Assembly: GCA_018389105.1 (NCBI GenBank)
Contig: JACATO010001731.1
Span: forward strand, 1 to 64,000
Direction: 5' to 3'
DNA length: 64,000 nucleotides
From: Nautilus pompilius
Lineage: Eukaryota > Mollusca > Cephalopoda > Nautilida > Nautilidae
Shown: one piece after another, positions 12,925-23,788 of the stretch
Layout: each line of letters opens with the position of its first letter
Numbering within the stretch: the stretch's first letter is position 1
The notes under the pieces: generated by a model
What the model was told of the DNA's origin: nothing
Seen by the model: only the letters and a program-made list of their open reading frames with translations
The model's database searches: none
Position numbers and translations under genes: made by a program

Positions 12925-13113
12925 CAGGACAGCATTTCTTTGATTTACAGAGATGAGGTGGTAGGCCAGCGACGTAACTTGTCCTATCTCTATGCAATGG
13001 TGGTGAAGAAAGAGGGAATTGATACCCCATGTATTGCTGATTACAATTCGTTAGAGATAACCACATGGAGATGTCTTGAACACCTCTTCATGAAAATCAT
13101 TAGCCAATATTAA
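12925..13113 (+). other. Short conserved open frame of unknown meaning, unit 1
   Basis: A 62-codon plus-strand frame without an ATG near its start, with the segment IYRDEVVGQRRNLSYLYAM in it. It is kept open in units 2 and 3, but the few differences change amino acids and the opposite strand is open too (12752-13066). Not recognised; it may be a transposon or exon remnant. Confidence 0.2.
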
Positions 13114-14328
13114 TTAAGGAAAGCAATTGTTTATTAACCATTAATTGGTGCCATATTTCGTGGCTTATTTACCAGAAAACACCAACTGCAGTATAACAGT
13201 TTGTTTTTTTCATATTATTATCTGCTGGCTGCTAAGTTTACAACATCACCAAGTTTCTTGTTATTGAACAATACCTATAAAATGTTTTGGAAGTTTACTT
13301 TTCGTAACTTTAAAAAAAACAGAAAAACTCTGTTAGTTACTTTCATGCCATACAAACTGAATTCTTCTTCTCATTTGTTATTTTTTGTTTGAAGTTCACC
13401 AGCTACAACACAGTTTTGCTTGTCTTGGAAACTTAAAACCAAAATCTGACAAGACAAAATGGGATTATTGTTAATAAAACTAAGACACTTGTAAATGTGC
13501 ATGAAGAACAGCAGCTATCTAGCGCAACTTATTAGTTACTGTTAGTACTACTCTCCGCAGCTAAGATAGAACAGTCACTCTACTGATTATGGGTTCAGAG
13601 AAGTCAGAAATACCATGTTGCAGTCTGAGGATGTTCAAAAAATCTGACATCATTTGTAGTAGGAAAAAAAGTAGTTACCTTTTCTCTTAGTTTCCCCCAC
13701 AGCCAAAAATTAATGCATCAATGTTCTAGTGAAATCTGTTAATAAAAATTATTTTAAATAAACAAACCATCAAGCCATAATTTCATTAAAGAGGATGGAG
13801 GAATCACCCCAGTAAAAGACACTGTAAGTATTAGGATTGTTCGAATGGAACAAGCCAAAAATAGCTTTGCTCTAATGGTATCTGGTTTGATCGCACTTCA
13901 AAGTGATAGGTTATTTTTGACAAAGCTAACGAAGCCAATAATTAGTTAATCTTCTTTTATTCAAGGATACCTGATTTACTGGAGCCAATTAATACTTTAC
14001 AAACAAAAACAAAAGTATACAAGAGATGAGAAACTATGCTGCAAATTAAAATCATGAAACCAAGTGCGCAATTCATCTCCATTTAAATGAACATGAACAA
14101 GAGGTTTATTCAGTTTAGATGTACCTTAGGAGACATTAGATTTCGAGATTCACAACATTTACACATAGATCGATGCATGTGGGAACATTTTCTTCAATTT
14201 CATGTGGTTATCATCTGATAAATTCATCCTCTTCCTTGATTTAATGATTATTCTGTCTGGCTTCACTATTATCTTTTATCCTGCTTTTACTATATCTCTC
14301 TCCTCTTTCCCATTTTTTTCCTTTTTCG

Positions 14329-14330
<2 letters not shown>

Positions 14331-14375
<45 letters not shown>
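14331..14375. repeat. CT microsatellite, unit 1
   Basis: Long CT run, variable in length between units. A GA tract lies about 420 bases downstream on the same strand and could pair with it. Confidence 0.95.
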
Positions 14376-14793
14376 GGTTCAGTTGGTTTGTTCTTCTGCT
14401 GTATCACTTAACAGTTTCCACCTCTTCTCTTTTTCCTCTCAATCTGTCATGTACACTAATATTGTTGTTTTCTCCTTCACCTTTCTTCCTTGCACAATCC
14501 ATCTTCTAGCCTTTATTTCCCTTTACTTTCAGACCCTTCTCCCCAACATCCCTCTAAACATACAAACCCTATCATCAAAATATGCATAATTCATTACAAA
14601 CAGGCAAAGTTTATATTTCAAATATTTTTCTAAACTTTCAATTTTTCATTTTAATTTTAATTAATGTAAAAATAAATACATCACTGTCAACTTTGCAAAC
14701 AAAATTTGGGACAGGATGAAAACAAAACAAAAATATATTTTTAAAACCTTCAATAATAAAAGAAATAAAACTGACTAAATTATATATGCACAC

Positions 14794-14820
14794 AGAGAGA
14801 GAGAGAGAGAGACAGACAGA
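14794..14820. repeat. GA microsatellite, unit 1
   Basis: GA run followed by CAGACAGA, complementary to the CT run at 14331-14375. It is present with different length in units 2 and 3. Confidence 0.9.
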
Positions 14821-16130
14821 CAAATCAATTTACATAAAACTTCATACGAGAAAATTAATTTCTAAATGTTTAAGAAAAAAAGTATAAAAACAAGATTGAC
14901 AATAACAAAATGTATACTAATAGGAAGCTTTCTGGATATCTCTGTATCCATTTCAGATAGAAATAAGTTAATTGATTATACAAAAAATTAAATAACTAAC
15001 TAAAAATGTGCACTAAGTGTATGGTGAAAACAGTGAAATGGTGGTCGGACTGGACGTGAAGAAGAAATATATATATATATATTGGTTAAATAATTAAGGG
15101 AACAAAAGACGTTTGATTGTTCAAATGCTGTTTCAGGTGCCTCGTTTACCAAAAAGATGATCTGAGAATTTTAAATCAACACAATCCCTGTGACATTAAT
15201 TTTAGATCTACGTCTTTCTACTGCCAGGCAAACTTCTCGTACGTACATTGGGTTGTTTTTCCAAGTATTCAGAACTGCAGTCCTGACATTTAGCACGATG
15301 CACTGCATGAGATTTGTCTGAAGCAGGAACTCTTTCTTAAATGGAAAATAATGCTACAATGAGACCCTCACAGATTAGTACCAAAATAAATCAGATGTAA
15401 ATAACTTGTTTAGGAACAATAAGTCTCAGTTACTGAAGAATTTCCCACCCTTCCATTTTTATGAATTTCTAATTTTGAAAATGGAGACACTCTCTTCTTC
15501 CCTCACATTCTATACATCGATGCTAAAATCTCATCCTGTCATAAACAGTTATTATTTTTCATTGATTCTTTGTTGTTTCCTTTCCAAACCTTCCATAATT
15601 TACTATAGAAATTGAGAGTTTTACCAGTTTTATTCTAGCATTCTATTCCATTGTTTACTGCAAAAAGAAAAACTCAACCTAACATTGACACCTGAAAGAA
15701 AAAGAAAACATTCAAGGTTTTTGCTTCTGCAAAATTAACTGCATAGAAGCACAGGATTTTCTGGTTTTTTGTAGAACACAACACCTGAGAGCAGGAGTTA
15801 GTCAGTCTGAAGTGGTTAACATGAACATCTCATCGAAAGGAAGCCAATAACGACGACGTCTGTGGACGGTAAATCTGGAGTTGGCAAAGTAACCAGAAAC
15901 AACTTTTGTACTTAAAACCAAGATTGATTCAGTAGAATCCTATCTATAGACCTTCCTTTTCTTTTGTCTATTGCTTAGACATTCACCCCAAGTCTTTTAT
16001 ATGATCCATTAAAAGAAATTATTGAGGAACAGATTCTTTAGCAAATCTGGACAATCCAACTTTGTTCATATAGACTCCCTCAAGTGATCCTGCTCCTGCC
16101 GATATATAAAATACATCTAACGAGCGCTCT

Positions 16131-16493
16131 GTCGCTTTCTATTCGTGAGGTCATCATTAACGGATAATTACTGTTATTACATTCGTAGCACCCACCAATC
16201 AGATCTGTCTACATGTCATTCCTAATTTATTCAAATTCCATAAATGACATGTGGTACATCAATCACCTAGCAACCTCACATCTTCAGAAGGGCAATCTTA
16301 TAAAAACCTTTAAAAGGAAATTTGCCATGCGGACAAGCACCAGGCAGTCAAGAAGTTTTGTGTGAGCTGACAGACCAGAAGCCAGTGCACCTGCTAACCA
16401 GTCTTGCTCGTCACAGGTAACATAGAAGTGATCGTTTAAAGAAAATGAGTAGAATTTTTAATAGTTCAGTAAGTTTGCTAATTTTGTCATTCT
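16131..16493 (+). promoter_or_regulatory. Plus-strand CCAAT/TATA/first-exon-like module, unit 1
   Basis: A CCAAT box (16195-16199), a TATAAAAA box (16299-16306) 100 bases later and a splice donor CACAG/GT at 16416/16417 suggest a promoter with a short first exon (about 16330-16416). It points towards receptor copy 2, whose possible 5' UTR exon begins 7 kb downstream at 23385. The same arrangement is kept in units 2 and 3 and, inverted, at 12391-12736. An alternative is a dispersed repeat that happens to carry these motifs. Confidence 0.4.
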
Positions 16494-16779
16494 GCATCAA
16501 TACAAAAACAATACTACTATACACTCTGTGACATTCGAAAAACATTAGCGTGATGATATCAATGTGTGTGTTTTGTTTACTGTTTATTGTAGTATAATAT
16601 TTTAAAGGGGAATAAAACGGTCTAAATTATGGAGAAAAGTCAGCTTAAACTTAGGTTTTCCATAAATTAGTGTTATATTCCAGTATAAAAGTTTATGCTA
16701 TTGCAATGCAACTTGGGGAAAATCTCAAGGAGTTTACTGTATACTGCATTAACTGCATCTTGATATAAATCTATGTATA

Positions 16780-18158
16780 CAGGTGCAACTCAAAAAATTA
16801 GAATATCGTGAAAGAGTTCATTTTTATCCATAAATTTAATTCAAACAGTGAAACTTTCATATATTCTAGATTCATTACACATAAAGTTAAATATTTCAAC
16901 CTTTTTTTTGTTTTAATTTTGATGATTATGGCTTACAGCTCATGAAAATCAAAAATCTACTATCTCAAAACATTAGAATATTTCATAAGATCAATAAAAG
17001 AAAAAGGATTTATAATATAGAAATGTCGAACTTCTGAAAAGTATGTTCATTTATGCACTCAATACTTGGTCAGGGCTCCTTTCGCACAACGAATTCTCTA
17101 TGGGGTTCAGGTCAGGCAAGTTACTAGTAGTTTTGGCAGTGTGGGCAGGTGCCATGTCCTGCTGGAAAAGGAAATATCAGCATCTCCATAAAGTTTGTCA
17201 GCAACGGAAGCATGAAGTGCTCTAAAATCTCCTGGTAGACGACTGCATTGACTTTGAATTTGATAAAACACATTGAACCAACACCAGCAGATGACATGGC
17301 ACCCCAAATCATCATTGACTGTGGAAACTTCACACTGGACTTCAAGCAACTCGGATTCTGTGCCTCTCCATTCTTCCTCCAGAATGTGGGACCTTGATTT
17401 CCAAATGAAATGCAAAATTTACTTTCATCTGAAAAGAGGACTTTGGACCACTGAGTAACGGTCAAGTTCTTTTTCTCCTTAGCCCAGGTAAGACGCTTCT
17501 GACGTTGTCTCTGGTTCAGGAGTGGCTTGACACTAGGAATGCAACACTTGTAGCCCATTTCCTGGACACGTCTTTGAGTGGTGGCTCTTGATGCACTGAC
17601 TCCAGCCTCAGTCCACTCCTTGTGAAGCTCCCCCAAGTCTTGAATTGGCTTTGTTTGACAATCCTCTCAAGGATGCGGTCATCCCTCTTGCTTGTGCACC
17701 TTTTCCTACCACACTTTTCCTTTCCAGTCAACTTTCCATGAATATGTTTTCATACAGCACTCTGCAAACAGAAAGCCCTTCTAGCAAAGACCTTCTGTGG
17801 CTTACCCTCCTTGTAGACGGTGTCAATGAGTGTCTTCTGAACAACTGTCAAGTCAGCAGTCTTCTCCAAGATTGTGGTTGTGTGTACTGAACCAGACTGA
17901 GAGATTCATGGTATTTATACTGCATAAATAGTGATTTACTCAAACTCGAAATGGAATATTCTAATATTCTGAGATACGTTTTTTTTCTATTTTTTTAGCT
18001 GTAGGCCGTAATTATCAAAATTAAAATTAAAAAATGCTGAAACATTTTAGTTTGCATGTATGTAATGAGTCTAGAATATATACAATTTTCACTTTCTGAA
18101 GTAACTGACAAAAAATATTGAACTCTTCCACAATATTCTAATTTTTTCAGGTGCACCT
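16780..18158 (-). mobile_element. Tc1-like transposon with long terminal inverted repeats
   Basis: Found only in unit 1. The terminal 30 bases (16781-16810 and 18129-18158, read inwards) match at 27 of 30 positions, starting AGGTGCA, and weaker inverted similarity continues for about 200 bases (to about 16990 and from about 17960). TA dinucleotides flank both ends, as expected for Tc1/mariner insertion. A decayed transposase lies between on the minus strand. The element sits inside a larger stretch (about 16615-18605) absent from units 2 and 3. Confidence 0.92.
17040..17909 (-). pseudogene. Tc1-like transposase remnant
   Basis: On the minus strand from a start codon at 17907-17909. In order: a helix-turn-helix region with SAVxKHIHGK-like residues broken by stops; the GRKRCTS basic segment (about 17690); ELHKEWTEAGVSASRAT (about 17600) in a shifted frame; the first catalytic Asp in FSDESKF (about 17430); MIWGAMSS (about 17300); the second Asp region (FQQD-like, AP-HTAK) after a frameshift near 17160; and the third acidic position in DLNPIEN (about 17100), followed early by unrelated sequence and a stop. 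A full-length protein of this family is about 340 residues and has a longer segment between the last two motifs, so there is an internal deletion too. It closely resembles Tc1-like transposases known from fish genomes; that likeness is from memory. Confidence 0.88.
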
Positions 18159-18518
18159 ACATATCCATAAAAGGAAAAAAATCAGAAGAACTTTAACAAA
18201 TGGAATAAATATATTCAAAAAGACATTAAAAAGTTAGACTTCTTTAAAATTGGAGTTTAATCCTTTGAATCACTGTTTTTCTGCAGACAATCTGTTAGAT
18301 CAAGGCTCAGCTCCTCCATAAAAAAGTGGCACATTTTTGTGTTAAAATGTTTACAGACAGCAAGAATATGGCATATTCATTATAGAACACTTTATGCTAG
18401 AGTAATACTACTGTAGATTTTATGGTTATTAAAAGCGAAATGATAAGAGCCTTTTGTAAAAGTAAATTTAACATTTATAGGATAGAGCAATAAGACTGCA
18501 ACAGAAACATAGTCACAT

Positions 18519-18519
<1 letters not shown>

Positions 18520-18553
<34 letters not shown>
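18520..18553. repeat. AT microsatellite, unit 1
   Basis: Run of AT dinucleotides present only in the unit 1 version of this region. Confidence 0.95.
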
Positions 18554-18555
<2 letters not shown>

Positions 18556-19511
18556 GCATCACTATTCAATTTCCAAATTAACAGATTCTTCACACAAAGA
18601 AGAATCCAAGATCTAAGTTTAGTAGTCATGTTATCATGGTTATTTTAATATTCAACAAACAGATTAATTCCTAAGATGTCCAATGCATAATTTTGTTATT
18701 AATGCTAATGGCATTTCATAAGATTATAATACTCACTAACTTGTTCGATGTTAGCAAAAGCAATTCGTCATTCATGCTCCATTAAAGCCATGTAGGTTCT
18801 TACCACAAACTATGGTTGGTACAAAAGCTAAATTCGACGCTGCTCCCTTCATGCTGTTCAATCATCTTGTCTCAAAAAAGGGGCTATAAAACTTCCTGAT
18901 TTTTATTAACACCATAATCTTCTGCAGTACTGCTCTTCAGCTCAGCAGTTCCCATTGTGCAAAGGCGTAAAAGTATTCAACTATAATTCCTTGTTAATAA
19001 ATCATTAGAAAATATGAAAAAGTAAGTAGAAATTGTGTAACCAAGCTTAAATATAGGGTTAATTTGTGGAAAATGTAATAATATCCAACTTTTATTAATA
19101 CTGTTTTATTTCATTTAATGCATTTTTTCTATTGTGCTGAGACACACAAGGGCTACAACATATCTATTCATTTTATAAAATCTTTTAAATTATACTCTAT
19201 TCACCTTCAGTCTTACACATTATTTAATTTATTTATGTTTTTTTTTTAAATTTTTGGATGAACACTGCTAATACTGTCTACATGAGGTTTTCATACAAAC
19301 ATTATAATTTATATTTAGCGGAATAACACACAAAATAATTCATTACATCAGTTGTGAATAGGCAGTACATTAGTTGTGTATAGTAATGTACAACAGCAGT
19401 CTCAAATATGTCATTAATGAAAAGTGTGAAACTAGGAATATTTTATTTGCTTTGAAATTATAATCTCCCTTGGATAGATATATGAGTCTACGCGTGTCTG
19501 TCTGTCAGTCT

Positions 19512-19514
<3 letters not shown>

Positions 19515-19546
<32 letters not shown>

Positions 19547-19620
19547 GTGTGTGTTTGTGTGTGTGTTTGTGTGTGTTTGTGTGTGTGTTTGCGTGCGCGC
19601 GTGTGCATGCGTGTTCATGT
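19515..19620. repeat. GT microsatellite, unit 1
   Basis: Perfect GT run followed by an imperfect GT/TTTGTG and GCGCGTG stretch. Units 2 and 3 have only a short GGTGTGGGTG-like trace here. Confidence 0.95.
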
Positions 19621-20461
19621 GTTTCAATTTGTCTTGAAATAATAAGAATTTGTATGTTATAAGTTACATTATATTTAGTAACGGGTTAATCCAAGCGTAT
19701 TACCATAGACAAACAAACAGAAACATAGTCTTGGATACTTTAACTGTTTAATGATAGTAAAGGTCAACAAGGTTAATGCTAACCACATCCACCAAAACCT
19801 TCTGACGATTTCAAACCAGGATGTACGTGCACACATAATGCAGTAAAAAGCAACAGGTACAAAGATGGAAAACCACTAGTGTAATTATGTACAGCGCAAA
19901 TACATGGATCATTGTTTCTTTGACCATATTAATTAAAAGAATATAGTTCTGTAGAAATATATAGTTGCCTCTTTATATAATTTAGATTTTACTGGTTCAT
20001 TGATTTTAACTTATAAAAGGTTTTAGATACCTTTGCCATTGGTACTTTCAGATTTTTTCACCATTGATTTTGCCAGTATTGATTATCAATAATGAAGCAC
20101 CACTTCAGGATTTTCTCTTAGCCTTAGATAATTACCAGCAGAAACCTCAATGACAAGCATTCAGATCTGTCATTTATCTTTCTCTATAATTTCTACAATT
20201 GTAGGTGAAAGTGAACTTGTGTGCAGCTTTTATACATTAATCTATTTTGAGAGAGAGAGAGAGACACACCCACACACAATAACTGTATGTATAAGCTGCA
20301 TCTGTATATAGTACAAATGTGAAGTACTGAACTTCACACTGTCCTTTCAATAATTAAGTCCACTTCTTTCAAATAATATAAGACATTGCAGACATTAACT
20401 TGTGGAACTGAAAATATTATTACAAATTCATAAAACTGATTATGTCCATTCTTAAAGGTAA

Positions 20462-20692
20462 AATCCACCAAGGATTAGTGAAGTAATAAAGGAATTAATG
20501 TAGCCACATCTACCACAAACTGTAGTACGTCCAGCTGAATGTTTGGAGGGAGTCACATCACCCAAAACTCTCCCATGTCTACCACGCACAGTCAACTTTG
20601 TCACAGATAAGCCCTGTTATAATATTTATGATCAGAAGTGTAAAGAACCTGTAGGGGCAAGAGAAAACTACTTCACCAAAACCATACACTAA
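20462..20692 (+). pseudogene. Coding-like frame A, interrupted, unit 1
   Basis: Equivalent of the 76-codon frame at 36546-36776. In unit 1 a TAG (20501-20503) replaces the Lys codon right after the Met, and several other codons differ in amino acid. It is either a decayed exon or chance noncoding sequence. No family recognised. Confidence 0.35.
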
Positions 20693-20863
20693 GCTAACCT
20701 TCTGTATCTCTCTTGTTCTCCATATTCCAAAGTTACATTTATTTTGAAATAATAACCAATAATCACACTAAATAAAGCAGAGCATACAATCGCTTATCTG
20801 CAACAATCTATCAGCTAAGGTCAATGGAATAAATAAAAAAAAGAGAAGAGAAGCAGGAAATAC

Positions 20864-21347
20864 ATGACAGAGAGAGAAAGATATTCTTCAGCTGTTAATA
20901 AAAATCAAAAACAAACAGAAAACACTAACTATAAAAATTTACACCATGCAATAAGAATAAGTGGTTTCTCAAAGAATTTAGTATCTATTCTTTTAAGCCG
21001 TCAGTCACGAATGTTTAACCCAAAACCATCTACCAAGATGGGATCTTTAATTTAGTAGTTTTTCTACTGTTCCACCACTGACCAAAGCAAAGGAAGAATC
21101 TTCCTCACAACTATAGTCTTCTAATGGCAACATTGATAGATCACAGAAATGTAGCTTCATATCCAGTTTGAAGGGAAATGCCTGAACTGATCTGCCGTTT
21201 TATGAAAATAACTCAGGTTTACCTCCTGTGCTGGAGCAAATTAAAAGGCATATATCTTTGTCGCTCTTTCCTCATGACAGTGTGGCCACAGAGGATCCTG
21301 TAGGAAAACTGCATCATTCTAGAATATTACAGCAGATATTTCCTTAA
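20864..21347 (+). pseudogene. Coding-like frame B, interrupted, unit 1
   Basis: Equivalent of the frame at 55786-56268. The ATG-started part is open for 63 codons, then a one-base difference near 21050 gives a stop; the later part (FYENNSG, then LEQIKRHISLSLFPHD) is open in the other frame. Ser/Lys-rich, unrecognised. Confidence 0.35.
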
Positions 21348-22602
21348 TTTAGCATCTACTTGATCTGTGAAGCACTAGATAAATTCTGGAATTGGTTCAG
21401 GCAAAATTGAGAAAACAAAACTACACTGCATTTAAGATCCTCTAATGTATTTTACTGGCAATTAATTACCTTTCTGAACATGAATATTGAATGGTTTTTT
21501 ATTTAATAACTGTCATGGGTTTGTCTGTTGAAAGTATTGTGGTCTTGGCAAATAAGCCACAATGTACAGTACTTTCTTCTCTATAATCTGTGTCATCTGA
21601 TGGAAACAAGAGATTCCACAAACTATTCATTTCTGCTGAGATCTTGGTCAGGATTCTTCATTAATTCATCAGCCTAATGTACCACTGTTGCAGTTTTAAG
21701 ATTTGGTTATAATAATAAGCTGAAAAAGTCCCACATACTCTTCCAAACAGGTACATTTTATATATATAAAGTAATCAGGCAAACAATAAAGGTACTCATA
21801 AACAAAATTAAACTAGAATTTTGTTCTTATATTTTTATATCTCAGAATTAATATTTATTTCTGTTTTCTTAGACGTACTTTTTCTTTCTATTTCTGCCAT
21901 TTATAATTCTGGGTCTGGCCATTTCTTTTATCTATCTCTGCATCATCAATAAAGTTAAAAAGTAAATAATAATAATAAAAACCAATGCTTACCAGAGACA
22001 CAAGAGGAGGAACAAATCTTGTCCATGTTGCTGGACCACATGGTCCCATCACTGGTAATATATTTTTGCTACTTTAGATATGGCTGGATCTCTTCAGAAA
22101 ATACTTCTCATGTGCGATTCTCCTCTCCCCAGCTTTGCTTCAAACAGTGATTCCTGGTAGGTGTTAATCTGGGTAAAAGGGTAGGATGATCAGTGGGATT
22201 GTGCAGGTTCATGGTAGTTGAACCTAAATGCCAAAAATTAAAATGACAAAAAAATATAAATGCTTTTGATTCTCATCGTGCTTTTCACTTGAAATATTCT
22301 AGAATTACCAAGTGAATTACAGTGAAAAAAGATTTTATGGGCTACACGCATTGTTCATAAACTGTATTAGGATAGGACTGAACCTGTTCAATGCACATTG
22401 GAGCACATATGTTTGCAGACTTCTTTAACTGCTGCTAAAGGAACACTTCAGTCTCTGTAGCAGACAAAAGATGGATGATATCAGCACTAGAGAATTGAGA
22501 CTTTTTCGTGTAGAGCCAACATTTGTTGTAGGTATATGAAATTTACAAAAGATGTCATCAACACAATCAATCATTTCAAAATTTATGATAGACAATTATA
22601 CC

Positions 22603-22605
<3 letters not shown>

Positions 22606-22635
<30 letters not shown>
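22606..22635. repeat. CT microsatellite, unit 2 upstream block
   Basis: Longer version of the CT run at 710-725. Confidence 0.9.
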
Positions 22636-22639
<4 letters not shown>

Positions 22640-23384
22640 TCGCATATCTGTTAACCAGGTTTATGAGATTTATCTAGCTTAATTATTATCTTATACCAAT
22701 AGTTAAACTGGACAGTTTCTGTATAAGTGTTACAAAACTTTTACAAAATATAAAAACATATTTTTGTCTGTCTTTCTTTTCAATTTAGCAAAGAAAACAA
22801 AGCCAAGTTTCATGCAATTTTTAAACTAATAAATATACTGCAGTTTTCTCTGTTATTTCATTATTCCAATTTGGGTTTTAATATAACACCTGTATTTGAT
22901 TTATTGGTTTTACCTGGCTATGTGATCATTGCTCTTTCATGATGAAAATTGTCTAAGTTGTTCAATCATTCAAAATTGCAGACATTGCAAATGATGCCCC
23001 TAGCTATTTCTCTCAATGACAAGTTTAGTCAGCCACACCTAAGGAAGCAAAGAACAAACAGAGAACTTGACTTTGTTTGTGTGCCATATATGGTAGTACT
23101 TAACGTTCCTTTGGACTTTTAGCTTGAACACTGTATTGTCTGCGAGACAATTTCTGGTTAACCAAGGCACATAAGTCAATCATGCCCATCTTAATCACTG
23201 CAAGCGTATTTCCAACGAGCTTCACATTTGTACCTGTAATGTGTTAGCTAACAAGGTCTTTCAATCTTAGTGTTTGACTATAGAGGATATGAATTCACAT
23301 TTCCTAGAATCTGATAAAACCTGATGACATTAATTTTCAAAAAGAAAACTGATACAAATATTTAACTATATTTTCAACTTTCAG

Positions 23385-23788
23385 ATGATGCAACAACTTA
23401 ATTTCTTCAACAGAAATAAAGCTTGAAATTCAAATAAAGCAAAGACATTCCGGCACTGAAACCAAGAGAAGCCAGCCACATTGTATCAACAAAAACAGAA
23501 CAGCAAGGAAACAAATTGACCAGAATATAAAAGGGTTAATATGGTTCTCTAGAAAGTTTGTTTGTAACAATTCCAGCTCACAAATTCAGTCTAAAAGATT
23601 GACTTGACCATTATTTCACAGGTGAAAAACCTACACAACTTCCGAGTACAATTTTAAGGATTAGAGACATCTAAAACTTTATTTAATGCTTATAGTGTAA
23701 ATTCAATTTTTTACCACAATAAGCATTTAGAATAGAGAAGAAAATATAAACCTTGTATTAAAAGAAATCACAAAATACCAATCTTATT
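23385..23788 (+). other. Possible 5' UTR and leader of receptor copy 2
   Basis: Begins after a TTTCAG acceptor match at 23384. Unlike the other copies it has an extra block of about 126 bases (about 23508-23633) with a TATA box and a CACAG/GTGAA site. The receptor ATG follows with A at -3 and G at +4, a good animal start context. Confidence 0.3.
23526..23535 (+). promoter_or_regulatory. Proximal TATA box unique to receptor copy 2
   Basis: TATAAAAGGG is a near-ideal TATA box, 263 bases before the start codon of copy 2. It lies in a block that copies 1, 3 and 4 lack. If used, transcription would start around 23556-23560, giving a leader of about 230 bases. Motif match only. Confidence 0.35.

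Larger units (their letters stand above)
1..21902 (+). repeat. Tandem array unit 1 (about 21.9 kb)
   Basis: First of four direct repeats; the sequence at position 1 recurs at 21903, 37984 and 56821. It is longest because it holds both a hAT element (6040-9071) and a Tc1-like element (16780-18158). Gene-free stretches: 1-1477 (upstream or intronic DNA with a short CT repeat), 2774-6039 (3' flank of the receptor), 9141-11083 and 11405-12390 (AT-rich, nothing recognised), 12737-16130 (CT, GA and AT microsatellites and one short open frame), 18159-20461 (AT and GT microsatellites) and 21348-21902 (nothing recognised). Bases 1 to about 5700 differ from unit 3 mainly by single-base indels, while 15400-20330 is clearly more diverged from units 2 and 3 and contains unit-specific insertions. 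Confidence 0.93.

Noticed and set aside
12752..13066. 104-codon minus-strand open frame (also 31860-32087, 50702-51016)
   Set aside because: Overlaps the open frame on the other strand, lacks family motifs, is broken in unit 2 and its differences change amino acids.
17043..17890. Plus-strand frames in the Tc1-like element
   Set aside because: Antisense shadows of the minus-strand transposase.
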